Shown here: positions 27,401-35,147 of the stretch, in pieces
Position numbering within the stretch: position 1 is the stretch's first letter
Layout: every line of letters starts with the position of its first letter
NCBI RefSeq assembly: GCF_029028005.1
Contig: NZ_JAOTPO010000014.1
Location: 80,184 to 144,183 of the forward strand
Source of the DNA: Alkalihalobacterium chitinilyticum
GTDB taxonomy: Bacteria; Bacillota; Bacilli; Bacillales; Bacillaceae_F
Direction of reading: 5' to 3'
Length of the DNA stretch: 64,000 bases
The notes under the pieces: model-generated
What the model was told of the DNA's origin: nothing
Seen by the model: only the letters and a program-made list of their open reading frames with translations
The model's database searches: none
Made by a program: the position numbers and the translations under genes

Positions 27401-27666
27401 AAGAAGGCCATCCATTGTACCGAGAAGAAACAGGTGAAACGATATTAACGGGGATCATCGATCTTATTTTTAAAGAAAATGATGAGTGGATTATCGTCGA
27501 CTACAAGACGGACCGATTTACAAGAAAAGAAGATATAGAAAAGCTAAAAGATCATTACGCCAAGCAGCTTAATGTTTATAAACAAGCATGGGAAGAAATA
27601 ACGAAGGAACAAGTAGGAGAAATGAATATCTACTTTGTTCAGACGCAGGATTGTGTGAAGATCTAA
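24466..27666 (+). CDS. AddA/RecB-like UvrD-family helicase with C-terminal nuclease
   Basis: 1066 aa, start ATG 24466 behind AAAGGAGGTG. Superfamily-1 helicase motifs: Walker A EAGAGSGKT (26-34), Ia ITFTRKAADELKERF, Walker B LLVDEFQDTDPIQ (about 352-364), III VVGDPKQSIYRFRRAD (about 395-410), V VMNVHKSKGLE and VI VYVAATRAEK (about 799-808). A PD-(D/E)XK nuclease follows: GSVIHEAFEAIL (about 909), GIIDLI (about 996), IVDYKTDR (about 1010). This is the AddA domain order, but it is shorter than B. subtilis AddA (about 1230), and motif wording (EAGAGSGKT, TFTRKAADEL) is closer to RecB-type proteins. Usual addAB neighbours (sbcDC) are absent. Role: DNA end resection/repair or anti-phage defence. 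Confidence 0.87.
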   Translation: MTDVVLMDKSERDKIMEHLNTNFLVEAGAGSGKTFSLVQRMANLVTTGTYEIREIVAITFTRKAADELKERFQTELEKRRKEITDANVKERIERALADFDQCYLGTVHSFCARLLRERPVEAGLDFDFKELDEQEDKLIADEAWERYINDIRLKSPEHLDELSELGIDVASLRANLHELREYADVVWFYEETERPDLGEVFSELKAFIEYVKTNLPEEEPDKGYDSLQKKVLRTMRELKYFDIAKDKTKVAMLRPYQKKTTVTLNRWKDNDVAKEIRDERQIILAEAVAPVLESWFEFCHSRLIPFLKPALAYYQNLKKKRSSLNFQDLLSESAKLLKENSEVRRYFQQKYKCLLVDEFQDTDPIQAELMLYLTGEEIEEKNWTKLTPRQGSLFVVGDPKQSIYRFRRADIDIYQRVKEMIASTGGEALNLTMNFRTTSLVTEPLNEVFVQHLPEQETSYQAAYRPLNSVKRDDPKEEQKLGIYKWMVPNARKTAEVIEADADGIAKYIREKLTNGEAQPRDFMILTRYNGGIDDYAKKLEEYSIPVMTTGEVSLAEDEELRAALYLFKLLAEPTNSLYAAAVLRGPLFGISDKLLYNFTTHGGRLALFTAIPEPLAEEEQALLKTVYDKLKQYYMWRRQDIPTAAIEKILLDVGLLPKYMSLKKNKRDYTRTYQVLEKLRAYEASGHAEFYAVVERLEQLIVDETIEEMTLPDEENAVRVMNVHKSKGLEAPIVFLVHPKKFVDQKDKIGRHIQREQEGSIGYFCFTNEKDEMMAQPPNWQRLQAEEYEYLKAEEMRLVYVAATRAEKMLVISCMDKGNEKNNPWNDLLEGLELEEFKVPEDIVKPEVVDKNVIGAVEWNQIREQVLNWAEPLKQKTYEMERPTDRTGDDHSLLGIARETGGGKDWGSVIHEAFEAILKGNETRSEVIEELLVKYDIPVERAPEVNDAIDAFLQSPIWERCKQSDEWYAEMPFTVMVQEGHPLYREETGETILTGIIDLIFKENDEWIIVDYKTDRFTRKEDIEKLKDHYAKQLNVYKQAWEEITKEQVGEMNIYFVQTQDCVKI

Positions 27667-27684
27667 ATGAATGAAAGATACACC

Positions 27685-27737
27685 CCCCCTTCTTCAACAA
27701 GGGCATTTTCAGCTGATTGTTGGAGGAGGGGTTTTCT
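27685..27737 (+). terminator. Terminator of the helicase-nuclease operon
   Basis: 15-bp stem CCCCTTCTTCAACAA / TTGTTGGAGGAGGGG (two G-T pairs), then TTTTCTG, about 20 nt after the stop. Confidence 0.85.
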
Positions 27738-27952
27738 GTAATTTTACAGAGTGTTACGCTGAGCGATGATTTAGGACAGATGATTTCCTTATAACGGAAG
27801 GATAGAAGAGTAAATCAAAGGTGAGAGGTAGGTAATAAACGAAACACCCTTTATTTTTGTTAAAATATAGAATTTTCTGATATATATCGATATAATATAT
27901 AAATAGTTATTTCCACCAATACAATAGTAAAAATGGAAACGGGGGAACTTAT

Positions 27953-30358
27953 TTGGAAACGATCGTTCAAAGCCAGAGTAGTCGTACAAAGCAACAATTG
28001 TTCAAAAAGATTGCATTAATTGGAGCGCTAGTTTTAGTATTAATCGTCACTTCTGTTATTATTTGGGGATACCTTCAAATGAAAAAGCCTCTACCAGTTA
28101 TTGAAGGAACGATACATCTCTCAGGATTACAAGAAACTGTAACAGTCTGGCGCGATGAGAACGGTGTACCTCATATTGAAGCTTTAAATGAAAATGATCT
28201 TTATTTTGCACAAGGGTATGTGACAGCGCAGGATCGACTCTTTCAAATGGATTTAGGCCGAAGACAAGCTTCGGGAATGTTAAGTGAAGTGATTGGGGAA
28301 GCAACTGTAGAAAATGATAAATTTTTTAGAACCTTTGGATTAAGAAGAGCTGCTGAAGCAACGATTGATCACTTATCAGCGGATGCCATGAAGGCATTAA
28401 CAGCTTATGCAGACGGTGTAAATGCCTTCATTAGTGAAGCCAAAGAGGCAGGAACGTTACCTCTAGAGTTTCGTTTCATGGGTTATGAACCGAACCCTTG
28501 GTCAGTAATAGATTCTATTACTCTAGGAAAGTATATGGCCTATGATTTAGGCGGGAACTGGGAAAGTCAGATGTTTAGACATTATTTACTTCAAAACTTT
28601 TCAGAAGAGGAAGCTCTTGAGTTATTCCCAACCTATCCTGCAGGTGGTCCACACGTATTGGATTTATTGAAAGCGCATACATTGGATTTCTCCAAAAGTT
28701 TTGGCTATGCGGACAGCCCTCATTTAGAAAATGGGAGTAACAACTGGGTGATATCTGGAGAAAAAACAGTAACAGGAAAGCCGTTACTCGCAGATGACCC
28801 ACATTTAGGATTAGCGACACCATCGATTTGGTATGAAACGCATTTAAAATCACCTGAAGTGAATGTAACAGGGGTCATCTTTGCAGGAATCCCTGGGATT
28901 ATTGTAGGTCACAATGAACATATCGCGTGGGGAGTTACTAATGTCGGTCCAGATGTCCAACAATTATATATTGAGAAGCGTAATCCAGATCATCCATATG
29001 AATTTGAGTACATGGGAAATTGGGAGAAAGCTGAAATCATTAAAGAAGAGTTGAAGATTAAGGGGGAAGAATCAATAGAGTTTGATGTCGTCATTACACG
29101 ACATGGACCAATCATTTCGGAATTCGCTCATGATGATCAGCCAGACAGTGCGTTATCTCTCCGGTGGACAGCGCATGATCCAACACCTGAATTAGATGCT
29201 GTAATTCGTTTTAATAAAGCGACGAATTGGGAAGAGTTTGAGGACGCTTTAAGGTATTTCCATGCGCCTGCTCAAAACTTTGTGTTTGCATCAACAGATG
29301 GAACGATTGCTTATCGTGCGAACGGACTTATTCCCATTCGTAAAACAAACGAGGCCCTGTTACCTGTTCCAGGATGGACAGACGAACATGAGTGGCAAGG
29401 ATATATTCCGTGGGAAGAGCTACCGACTATTATTAATCCAGATGGAGGTTTTATTGCGACCGCAAATAATAAAATTGTCGATGATAACTACCCATACCAT
29501 ATTGCTCACAGCTGGGCGCAACCGTTCCGGCAACAGCGAATTGTTGATGTCCTATCGAGTAAAGAAGTAATGTCAACTGATGACATGAAGGCATTACAAT
29601 TTGATCAAAGAAATTTGCAAGCCGAGGAGCTTTTGCCACTGCTTTTACCAACGCTAAAATCACACAGTATGTTGCGGTATATTGATCAAGAAGCCATTCG
29701 TTTGCTAGAAGAGTGGAATTTTAAAGATGATCCTAATTTAGTTGCACCACTTATTCATCATTTATGGATTGCTTCGATATCCGATGTCTTGTTTGAGGAA
29801 CGCATTGACCCAGATTTATTTAAACATTTTAGAGAGCGACGTAGTGTTGTCGATGAACTAATCCGCCTGGCAGCTAACGGTGAAGACAGCCTTTGGATAG
29901 AAAATCAGGGGGGATATCAAGAAGTGGTATTCGAAGCCTTTCAGCGAGCAGTAAACCGCGGGATTGAGGTGCAAGGACCTAGAATGGAGAAGTGGTCATG
30001 GGGAGATTTCCATCAAGTTAAACTTAAACATCCACTAGGTGCTATTGCACCGTTGCATATACTTTTCAATCCAACGCCACAACCAGTAGGTGGAAGTGCG
30101 ATTACAGTTATGGCAGCAGCGTGGAATGTAAACAGCGGAGAAGTCAATCATGGTGCAGGCTGGCGTGGTGTCATGGATCTATCCGATTTATCGGAAAGCT
30201 ACCACGTCGTTGTACCAGGTCAATCCGGGCATGTAACGAGTCGCTGGTACGACAATCAAATAGAGGATTGGGTAAATGGCAAATATCATTCAACTAATAT
30301 TAATCCAAAAACTTATCATAAGACGAGTAAAAAACTAGAATTACATCCCGCTGAATAA
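27953..30358 (+). CDS. Penicillin acylase family Ntn-hydrolase, membrane-anchored
   Basis: 801 aa from TTG 27953 behind GGGGGAAC. Residues about 20-42 are an uncleaved signal-anchor helix, so the enzyme faces outward. It is made as one chain and self-cleaves before the nucleophile Ser262 (NGSNNWVISG), leaving an alpha chain with GYVTAQDRLFQMD and a beta chain with DDPHLGLATPSIWYE and GIPGIIVGHNEHIAWGVT. The family hydrolyses amide bonds of penicillins, N-acyl-homoserine lactones and other acylated amines; the true substrate here is unknown. A palindromic AT-rich stretch (TATATCGATATA at 27883-27894) lies in its leader. Monocistronic. Confidence 0.88.
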   Translation: METIVQSQSSRTKQQLFKKIALIGALVLVLIVTSVIIWGYLQMKKPLPVIEGTIHLSGLQETVTVWRDENGVPHIEALNENDLYFAQGYVTAQDRLFQMDLGRRQASGMLSEVIGEATVENDKFFRTFGLRRAAEATIDHLSADAMKALTAYADGVNAFISEAKEAGTLPLEFRFMGYEPNPWSVIDSITLGKYMAYDLGGNWESQMFRHYLLQNFSEEEALELFPTYPAGGPHVLDLLKAHTLDFSKSFGYADSPHLENGSNNWVISGEKTVTGKPLLADDPHLGLATPSIWYETHLKSPEVNVTGVIFAGIPGIIVGHNEHIAWGVTNVGPDVQQLYIEKRNPDHPYEFEYMGNWEKAEIIKEELKIKGEESIEFDVVITRHGPIISEFAHDDQPDSALSLRWTAHDPTPELDAVIRFNKATNWEEFEDALRYFHAPAQNFVFASTDGTIAYRANGLIPIRKTNEALLPVPGWTDEHEWQGYIPWEELPTIINPDGGFIATANNKIVDDNYPYHIAHSWAQPFRQQRIVDVLSSKEVMSTDDMKALQFDQRNLQAEELLPLLLPTLKSHSMLRYIDQEAIRLLEEWNFKDDPNLVAPLIHHLWIASISDVLFEERIDPDLFKHFRERRSVVDELIRLAANGEDSLWIENQGGYQEVVFEAFQRAVNRGIEVQGPRMEKWSWGDFHQVKLKHPLGAIAPLHILFNPTPQPVGGSAITVMAAAWNVNSGEVNHGAGWRGVMDLSDLSESYHVVVPGQSGHVTSRWYDNQIEDWVNGKYHSTNINPKTYHKTSKKLELHPAE

Positions 30359-30405
30359 GAAAGAATTTACACATTTTTTAGAACTACTCTCTTACTCTAC
30401 TTTTC

Positions 30406-30414
30406 TGCTATAAT
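30406..30414 (+). promoter_or_regulatory. Extended -10 promoter element of plsC-like gene
   Basis: TGCTATAAT (TG-N-TATAAT) 32 nt before the ATG; no good -35, as expected for extended -10 promoters. Confidence 0.6.
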
Positions 30415-30446
30415 TACTATCGGAAGGATAGAGTGGAGGGTACATC

Positions 30447-31166
30447 ATGATACGAACGATCATCTGGGTGATTTACTTAGCCCTTTATTTAATTTATAGC
30501 TTACCAACGTTGTGGAAAATGAAGCGACTAGACAACTCTATGCCCGTTGAAGCAAGAGATCAAATGTCAGGTGCGCTACCAAAGCGTTGGTCTCGTTCGC
30601 TCGTTAAGCTTGCAGGGGCGAAAGTGAATGTAGAAGGATTAGAACATGTACCGAAACAAGGTGCAGTATTATTTGTTTCAAATCATCAAGGTAATTTTGA
30701 TATTCCAATATTGCTAGGTTATATCGATAAGCCAAAAGGATTTATATCAAAGGAAGAAGTAAAAAAAGTACCGATTGTTGGTCAATGGATGACAGTAATC
30801 AATTGCGTATTTATGCAACGAAAAGACCGCAGACAGTCACTTCAAGCAATAGATGAAGGTGCAAAGCTGTTACAAGAAGGTCATTCCTTAGTCATTTTTC
30901 CAGAAGGCACGAGAAGTAAAGGCAAAGAAATGGGACGCTTTAAAGCAGGGAGTTTCAGGCTTGCTTTACAATCTGGTGTTCCGATTGTGCCAATTTCAAT
31001 TAATGGCTCCTATCAATTATTCGAAGAAAAAAAGCGGATTCGACCCGGAGCTGTTGACTTAAAAATTGCAGCGCCTATCTATGCTGAACAGTATAAAGAT
31101 ATGGATGTAAAAGAAATCGCTAACTATGTTAGGGATGTTATTCAAGAGCAGCAATTAAATAGGTAG
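30447..31166 (+). CDS. plsC: 1-acyl-sn-glycerol-3-phosphate acyltransferase
   Basis: 239 aa; ATG behind GTGGAGGG. Converts lysophosphatidate to phosphatidate at the membrane. N-terminal hydrophobic segment (TIIWVIYLALYLIYSLPTLW), then acyltransferase motif I SNHQGNFD (HX4D), motif II near FMQRKDRR, motif III FPEGTRSKGKEMGRFKAGSF, and motif IV VPIVPISINGSY. Normal PlsC length. The stop codon lies within the stem of its own terminator. Confidence 0.92.
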   Translation: MIRTIIWVIYLALYLIYSLPTLWKMKRLDNSMPVEARDQMSGALPKRWSRSLVKLAGAKVNVEGLEHVPKQGAVLFVSNHQGNFDIPILLGYIDKPKGFISKEEVKKVPIVGQWMTVINCVFMQRKDRRQSLQAIDEGAKLLQEGHSLVIFPEGTRSKGKEMGRFKAGSFRLALQSGVPIVPISINGSYQLFEEKKRIRPGAVDLKIAAPIYAEQYKDMDVKEIANYVRDVIQEQQLNR

Positions 31167-31217
31167 CAGGTACCATCAGCACTTTAAAGCGCTGATGGTA
31201 CCTGCTACCCTTTTTTA
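31162..31217 (+). terminator. Terminator overlapping the plsC stop codon
   Basis: Perfect 19-bp stem (31162-31180 with 31191-31209), 10-nt loop, followed by CTTTTTTATT. The stop codon TAG is in the left arm. Confidence 0.92.
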
Positions 31218-31321
31218 TTAAGATTTATAAATAATTAAGTAGTAATTGCTAGACATTAAGGAGTAAGTTCGTTGTAATAGTATAGGTACATAATGTTCGA
31301 TTAGAGAAAGTTGGTCACATC

Positions 31322-32680
31322 ATGAAACAAACAAACACATGGCAAGAAAAGTTAAGGCTGTTAATGTATATACTAATCCCCATCCTAATTACGCAGTTAG
31401 GTCTTTATGGGATGAACTTTTTTGATACCGTGATGTCAGGGCAAGCAGGCGCTGATGATCTAGCCGGTGTTGCGATCGGTTCAAGTATCTGGCTGCCGGT
31501 ATTTACCGGGCTTGTTGGGATATTAATGGCTTTAACACCAATCTTGGCGCAGGATATAGGAGCGGAAAAATACGACAAGGTCCCTTTTTCTGTTATCCAA
31601 GCGACGTACTTATCAATTGCAATTGTCATTGTCATTATTGTTGCGGGGGTCATTGCTCTTAATCCAATTCTTAACGCCATGAGTTTAACCGATGAGGTAA
31701 GAAGAATTGCTAAGCATTATTTAATCGGATTGTCTTTTGGAATTCTCCCGTTATTTTTATATACCGTGGTGCGTTGCTTTTTTGACTCACTCGGTCAAAC
31801 GCGCGTTACGATGATTATTACATTGTTAGCCTTACCGATTAATGTGTTCTTTAACTATATTCTCATTTTCGGTCATTTTGGTTTTCCAAGATTAGGGGGA
31901 GTCGGAGCAGGATATGCCTCTTCAATCACGTATTGGTTTATATTAGGGATTTCCTTGTTGTTCGTTATAAAAGTTCGCCCCTTTTCAGAATACAATATAT
32001 TCAAAACGTTTTTCCGTGTTTCCTTTTCCGCGTGGAAAGAGTTACTTTTATTAGGCTTACCGATTGGATTTACAATCTTTTTTGAAACGAGTATTTTTGC
32101 TGCAGTCACATTACTGATGAGTCAGTTTAATACTGAGACGATTGCAGCTCACCAAGCGGCGATTAATTTTGCATCGTTGCTTTATATGATACCGATGAGT
32201 GTCGCATTTGCTTTAACGATTGCCGTCGGCTATGAAGTGGGGGCGAAACGATTACAGGATGCTAAACAATACAGCTATTTAGGAATAGGGTTTGCCGTCT
32301 TGTTCTCCCTTGTGGCGTCTTTAATTTTATATGTGACAAGAGGACCGGTAGCTGGTTTATACTCAAATGATCCAACGGTATTACTGTTAATTAAGCAGTT
32401 TCTATTGTATGCAATTTTCTTCCAAATTTCAGATGCGCTAGCGACCCCAATTCAAGGGGCTTTGAGAGGATACAAAGACGTTAACATTCCGTTTGTCATG
32501 GCTTTAGTTTCTTTTTGGATCATTGGTCTTCCAACGGGTTATATCATTGCTAACTTTACACCACTCGGACCATATGGATATTGGGTCGGGTTAATTACGG
32601 GTCTTGGTTGTTGTGCGGCGGCCTTGTTGTATCGATTAGTAGTCGTTCAAAGAAAGTTTGCTGTAATAGTGAGTTCATAA
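31322..32680 (+). CDS. MATE family multidrug efflux transporter (NorM-like)
   Basis: 452 aa, about twelve membrane helices, typical for a Na+ or H+ coupled exporter. Recognisable family sequences: ITQLGLYGMNFFDTVMSGQAGADDLAGVAIGSSIW at the start and its second-half counterpart TIFFETSIFAAVTLLMSQFNTETIAAHQAA, plus ISDALATPIQGALRGYKD. Substrates cannot be told from sequence. Only a weak ribosome site (GAAAGTTGG) precedes the ATG. Stands alone. Confidence 0.92.
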   Translation: MKQTNTWQEKLRLLMYILIPILITQLGLYGMNFFDTVMSGQAGADDLAGVAIGSSIWLPVFTGLVGILMALTPILAQDIGAEKYDKVPFSVIQATYLSIAIVIVIIVAGVIALNPILNAMSLTDEVRRIAKHYLIGLSFGILPLFLYTVVRCFFDSLGQTRVTMIITLLALPINVFFNYILIFGHFGFPRLGGVGAGYASSITYWFILGISLLFVIKVRPFSEYNIFKTFFRVSFSAWKELLLLGLPIGFTIFFETSIFAAVTLLMSQFNTETIAAHQAAINFASLLYMIPMSVAFALTIAVGYEVGAKRLQDAKQYSYLGIGFAVLFSLVASLILYVTRGPVAGLYSNDPTVLLLIKQFLLYAIFFQISDALATPIQGALRGYKDVNIPFVMALVSFWIIGLPTGYIIANFTPLGPYGYWVGLITGLGCCAAALLYRLVVVQRKFAVIVSS

Positions 32681-32729
32681 ATCATAAGAATAATAGAAAA
32701 TTGATAAAATTTAGTCTGGAGTGAATGTC

Positions 32730-33368
32730 TTGGCAAAAAAGAAATATTATGTGGTATGGAGCGGGAGAAAAACTGGAATATTCAATACGTGGGCGGAATG
32801 CGAAGCGCAAGTAAAAGGATTTCAAGGCGCTAGGTTTAAGTCATTTGAAAGTAAAGCAGACGCAGAAGCTGCTCTTTCTAGTGGGAAGGTTCAGGCAAAA
32901 AAAACGTCTTCTGCTTCTAAGAAGCCCGCTGCCAAAGGGAAAGAAGAAGCAGTTGGTGATGTTGTATGGGATAGTGTATCAGTCGATGTGGGCTGCAGAG
33001 GCAATCCTGGTATTGTTGAGTATAAAGGTGTGAATACCAAAACAGGGGAAATTCTGTTTTCTCATCCAGAAATACATATAGGTACGAACAATATGGGTGA
33101 GTTTTTAGCGATCGTACATGGACTTGCGTGGTTAAAACAACAAGGAAAAGATACAACGCCTATTTACTCTGACTCGAAAACAGCGATGAAGTGGGTACGA
33201 GATAAAAAAGTAAACTCGAGCTTAAAGCGTGATAAAGACACAGAGTATATCTGGTCTCTAGTTGAACGCGCTGAAAAATGGCTGAAAACAAATACGTACA
33301 AAAACCCAATCCTCAAATGGCATACAGAATTATGGGGCGAAATTAAAGCCGATTACGGTCGTAAATAA
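32730..33368 (+). CDS. Ribonuclease H with viroplasmin-type N-terminal domain
   Basis: 212 aa. I choose TTG 32730 because CTGGAG is 8 nt upstream; the GTG at 32721 lies in that site. Residues about 3-48 (KKYYVVWSGRKTGIFNTWAECEAQVKGF...) are the viroplasmin/RNase HI N-terminal hybrid-binding domain. A Lys/Ala linker follows, then the RNase H fold with catalytic acids in SVDVGCRGNPG, MGEFLAIVHGLAW, PIYSDSKTAM and the final ADYGRK. It degrades RNA in RNA-DNA hybrids (family knowledge). Confidence 0.9.
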   Translation: MAKKKYYVVWSGRKTGIFNTWAECEAQVKGFQGARFKSFESKADAEAALSSGKVQAKKTSSASKKPAAKGKEEAVGDVVWDSVSVDVGCRGNPGIVEYKGVNTKTGEILFSHPEIHIGTNNMGEFLAIVHGLAWLKQQGKDTTPIYSDSKTAMKWVRDKKVNSSLKRDKDTEYIWSLVERAEKWLKTNTYKNPILKWHTELWGEIKADYGRK

Positions 33369-33458
33369 TCGATTTATTCCAAGCTGTTACAGAAGCAGTT
33401 TGGAATGAGAGATGATAACATAAAGGTAGCGATAAAAATTGGATTGGGGGTTTAACAA

Positions 33459-34832
33459 ATGAGCAAATCGTACGAAAACCTTCTTCAAATGCAAAAAGAT
33501 TATTTTTATAGCGGTGTAACCCATGATGTCAATTTTCGAATTAAACAACTTAAGAAATTAAAAAAAGCTCTTAAAGCTAATGAAAAGAAGCTTAGTGAAG
33601 CACTTCGCAAGGATCTCAATAAATCAGACTTTGAAGCGTACCTTACTGAAATGGGCGTCCTTTACAGTGAAATATCAGAAACGATTAAACATGTAAAAGG
33701 CTGGGTAAAGCCACGTAAGGTAAAAACGCCAATGACCCATGTCGGTTCAGATAGTTATATTTATCCGCAGCCGTATGGGGTTTCGCTTATTATTTCACCG
33801 TGGAATTATCCGGTGCAATTAACAATAGCACCGTTAATTGGGGCAATTGCTGCAGGGTGTTGTGCCGTTATTAAACCGTCAGAATTAACACCGCACACAT
33901 CTGCTGTTCTGGCACACTTATTACAACAGACGTTTGAGGAACAATATGTAGCAGTCGTTGAAGGAGACGTAGAAACGAGCACAGCGTTACTTGCTCTTAA
34001 CTTTGACCACATCTTCTTTACAGGTAGCGTTGCAGTTGGAAAAGTAGTTATGGAAGCCGCAGCAAAGCATTTAACACCAATTACTCTTGAATTAGGCGGG
34101 AAAAGTCCTACGATTATACATGAAGATGCAAAACTAGATATAGCAGCGAAACGGATCGCGTGGGGGAAATTTACAAATGCCGGGCAAACATGTGTGGCTC
34201 CAGATTACTTACTCGTGCATAAAAGTGTAAAAGAAACCTTCTTAAAGAAACTGATTGAACAAATTAAGGACCAATTCGGTGAAGATGTTTCTCGGAATTC
34301 AGATTTTCCGATGGTCGTTAACGAAAGGCATTTCGATCGTCTAACTGGGTATATGCAAGATGGGACGATTCTTTATGGAGGAAACGCCATTAGAGAACGG
34401 CGCTTTATCGAGCCGACGATACTGGATCATGTCTCATGGGACTCTAAAGTAATGGAGGAGGAAATCTTTGGACCAATCTTACCTGTGTTTGAATATGAAA
34501 CGGAGCAAGAGGTCATTGAGATGGTACGGAAACGTCCGAATCCATTGGCTCTTTACCTTTTTACAGAGAACAAAAAGACCGAGCAAAATATAGTCACTCA
34601 CTTATCATTTGGCGGCGGTTGTATCAATGATGTCATCTACCATGTCGGAACGTCTCAGTTACCATTTGGCGGAGTAGGTTCAAGTGGTATGGGCGCTTAC
34701 CATGGAAAATACAGCTTTGATGCGTTTTCACACGATAAAGGGATATTACACCAATCTACTAAGATGGATATTCCATTGAGGTATCATAAAGCTAAAGGTG
34801 GATTAAAACTGATAAAAAGAATTATGAAATAA
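33459..34832 (+). CDS. Aldehyde dehydrogenase family protein (YwdH-like, class 3)
   Basis: 457 aa NAD(P)-dependent aldehyde dehydrogenase, similar in length and start to B. subtilis YwdH. Visible: SPWNYPVQL, KPSELTPHTS, FTGSVAVGKVVMEAAAKHLTPITLELGGKSP (cofactor site and catalytic Glu), FTNAGQTCVAPDYLLV (catalytic Cys), EEEIFGPILPV and the C-terminal PFGGVGSSGMGAYHGKYSFDAFSH typical of class 3 fatty aldehyde dehydrogenases. ATG behind GGATTGGGGG. Own terminator. Confidence 0.93.
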   Translation: MSKSYENLLQMQKDYFYSGVTHDVNFRIKQLKKLKKALKANEKKLSEALRKDLNKSDFEAYLTEMGVLYSEISETIKHVKGWVKPRKVKTPMTHVGSDSYIYPQPYGVSLIISPWNYPVQLTIAPLIGAIAAGCCAVIKPSELTPHTSAVLAHLLQQTFEEQYVAVVEGDVETSTALLALNFDHIFFTGSVAVGKVVMEAAAKHLTPITLELGGKSPTIIHEDAKLDIAAKRIAWGKFTNAGQTCVAPDYLLVHKSVKETFLKKLIEQIKDQFGEDVSRNSDFPMVVNERHFDRLTGYMQDGTILYGGNAIRERRFIEPTILDHVSWDSKVMEEEIFGPILPVFEYETEQEVIEMVRKRPNPLALYLFTENKKTEQNIVTHLSFGGGCINDVIYHVGTSQLPFGGVGSSGMGAYHGKYSFDAFSHDKGILHQSTKMDIPLRYHKAKGGLKLIKRIMK

Positions 34833-34850
34833 GAAACAGAAACATACAAG

Positions 34851-34879
34851 GGAAGCTGACTTTACGTCAGCTTCTTTTA
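34851..34879 (+). terminator. Terminator after aldehyde dehydrogenase
   Basis: Stem GAAGCTGAC / GTCAGCTTC with TTTAC loop, followed by TTTTATG, 20 nt after the stop. Confidence 0.85.
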
Positions 34880-34934
34880 TGTAACAGAGGCGACGGTATT
34901 TTCGGTTTGATTTATTGAGCTTACATTGTGTATT

Positions 34935-34978
34935 GCCGGGTCCACTCAGTCCGGTAAAATAAATAGGCGTCCTCGCTA
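34935..34978 (+). repeat. Probable degenerate copies of the 10.2-kb intergenic repeat
   Basis: GGGTCCACTCAGTCCGG and AAATAGGCGTCCTC resemble two out-of-register pieces of the AAATAAGGTCCTCTCAGTCC unit seen at 10145-10335. The rest of the gap 34880-35100 shows no gene. Confidence 0.35.
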
Positions 34979-35100
34979 CGACAGTAACAAATCAAATGGA
35001 AATGACGAGGTATAGAAGAAGTCGGCTTTCTTCAGATGATGATACTAAAAGCTCGAAAAGAACGACTAGATAGAAGGGGAATCACAGTTATGTAACGTAA

Positions 35101-35139
35101 TAAAAACGAACCCTCTGTGAAATAGAAGGTTCGTTTTTT
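35101..35139. terminator. Terminator of the minus-strand unknown gene (bidirectional)
   Basis: Stem AACGAACC / GGTTCGTT, AT-rich on both sides (TTTTTTAAAA on plus, TTTTTATTACG on minus), 9 nt beyond the minus-strand stop. Confidence 0.75.
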
Positions 35140-35147
35140 AAAAAAAA

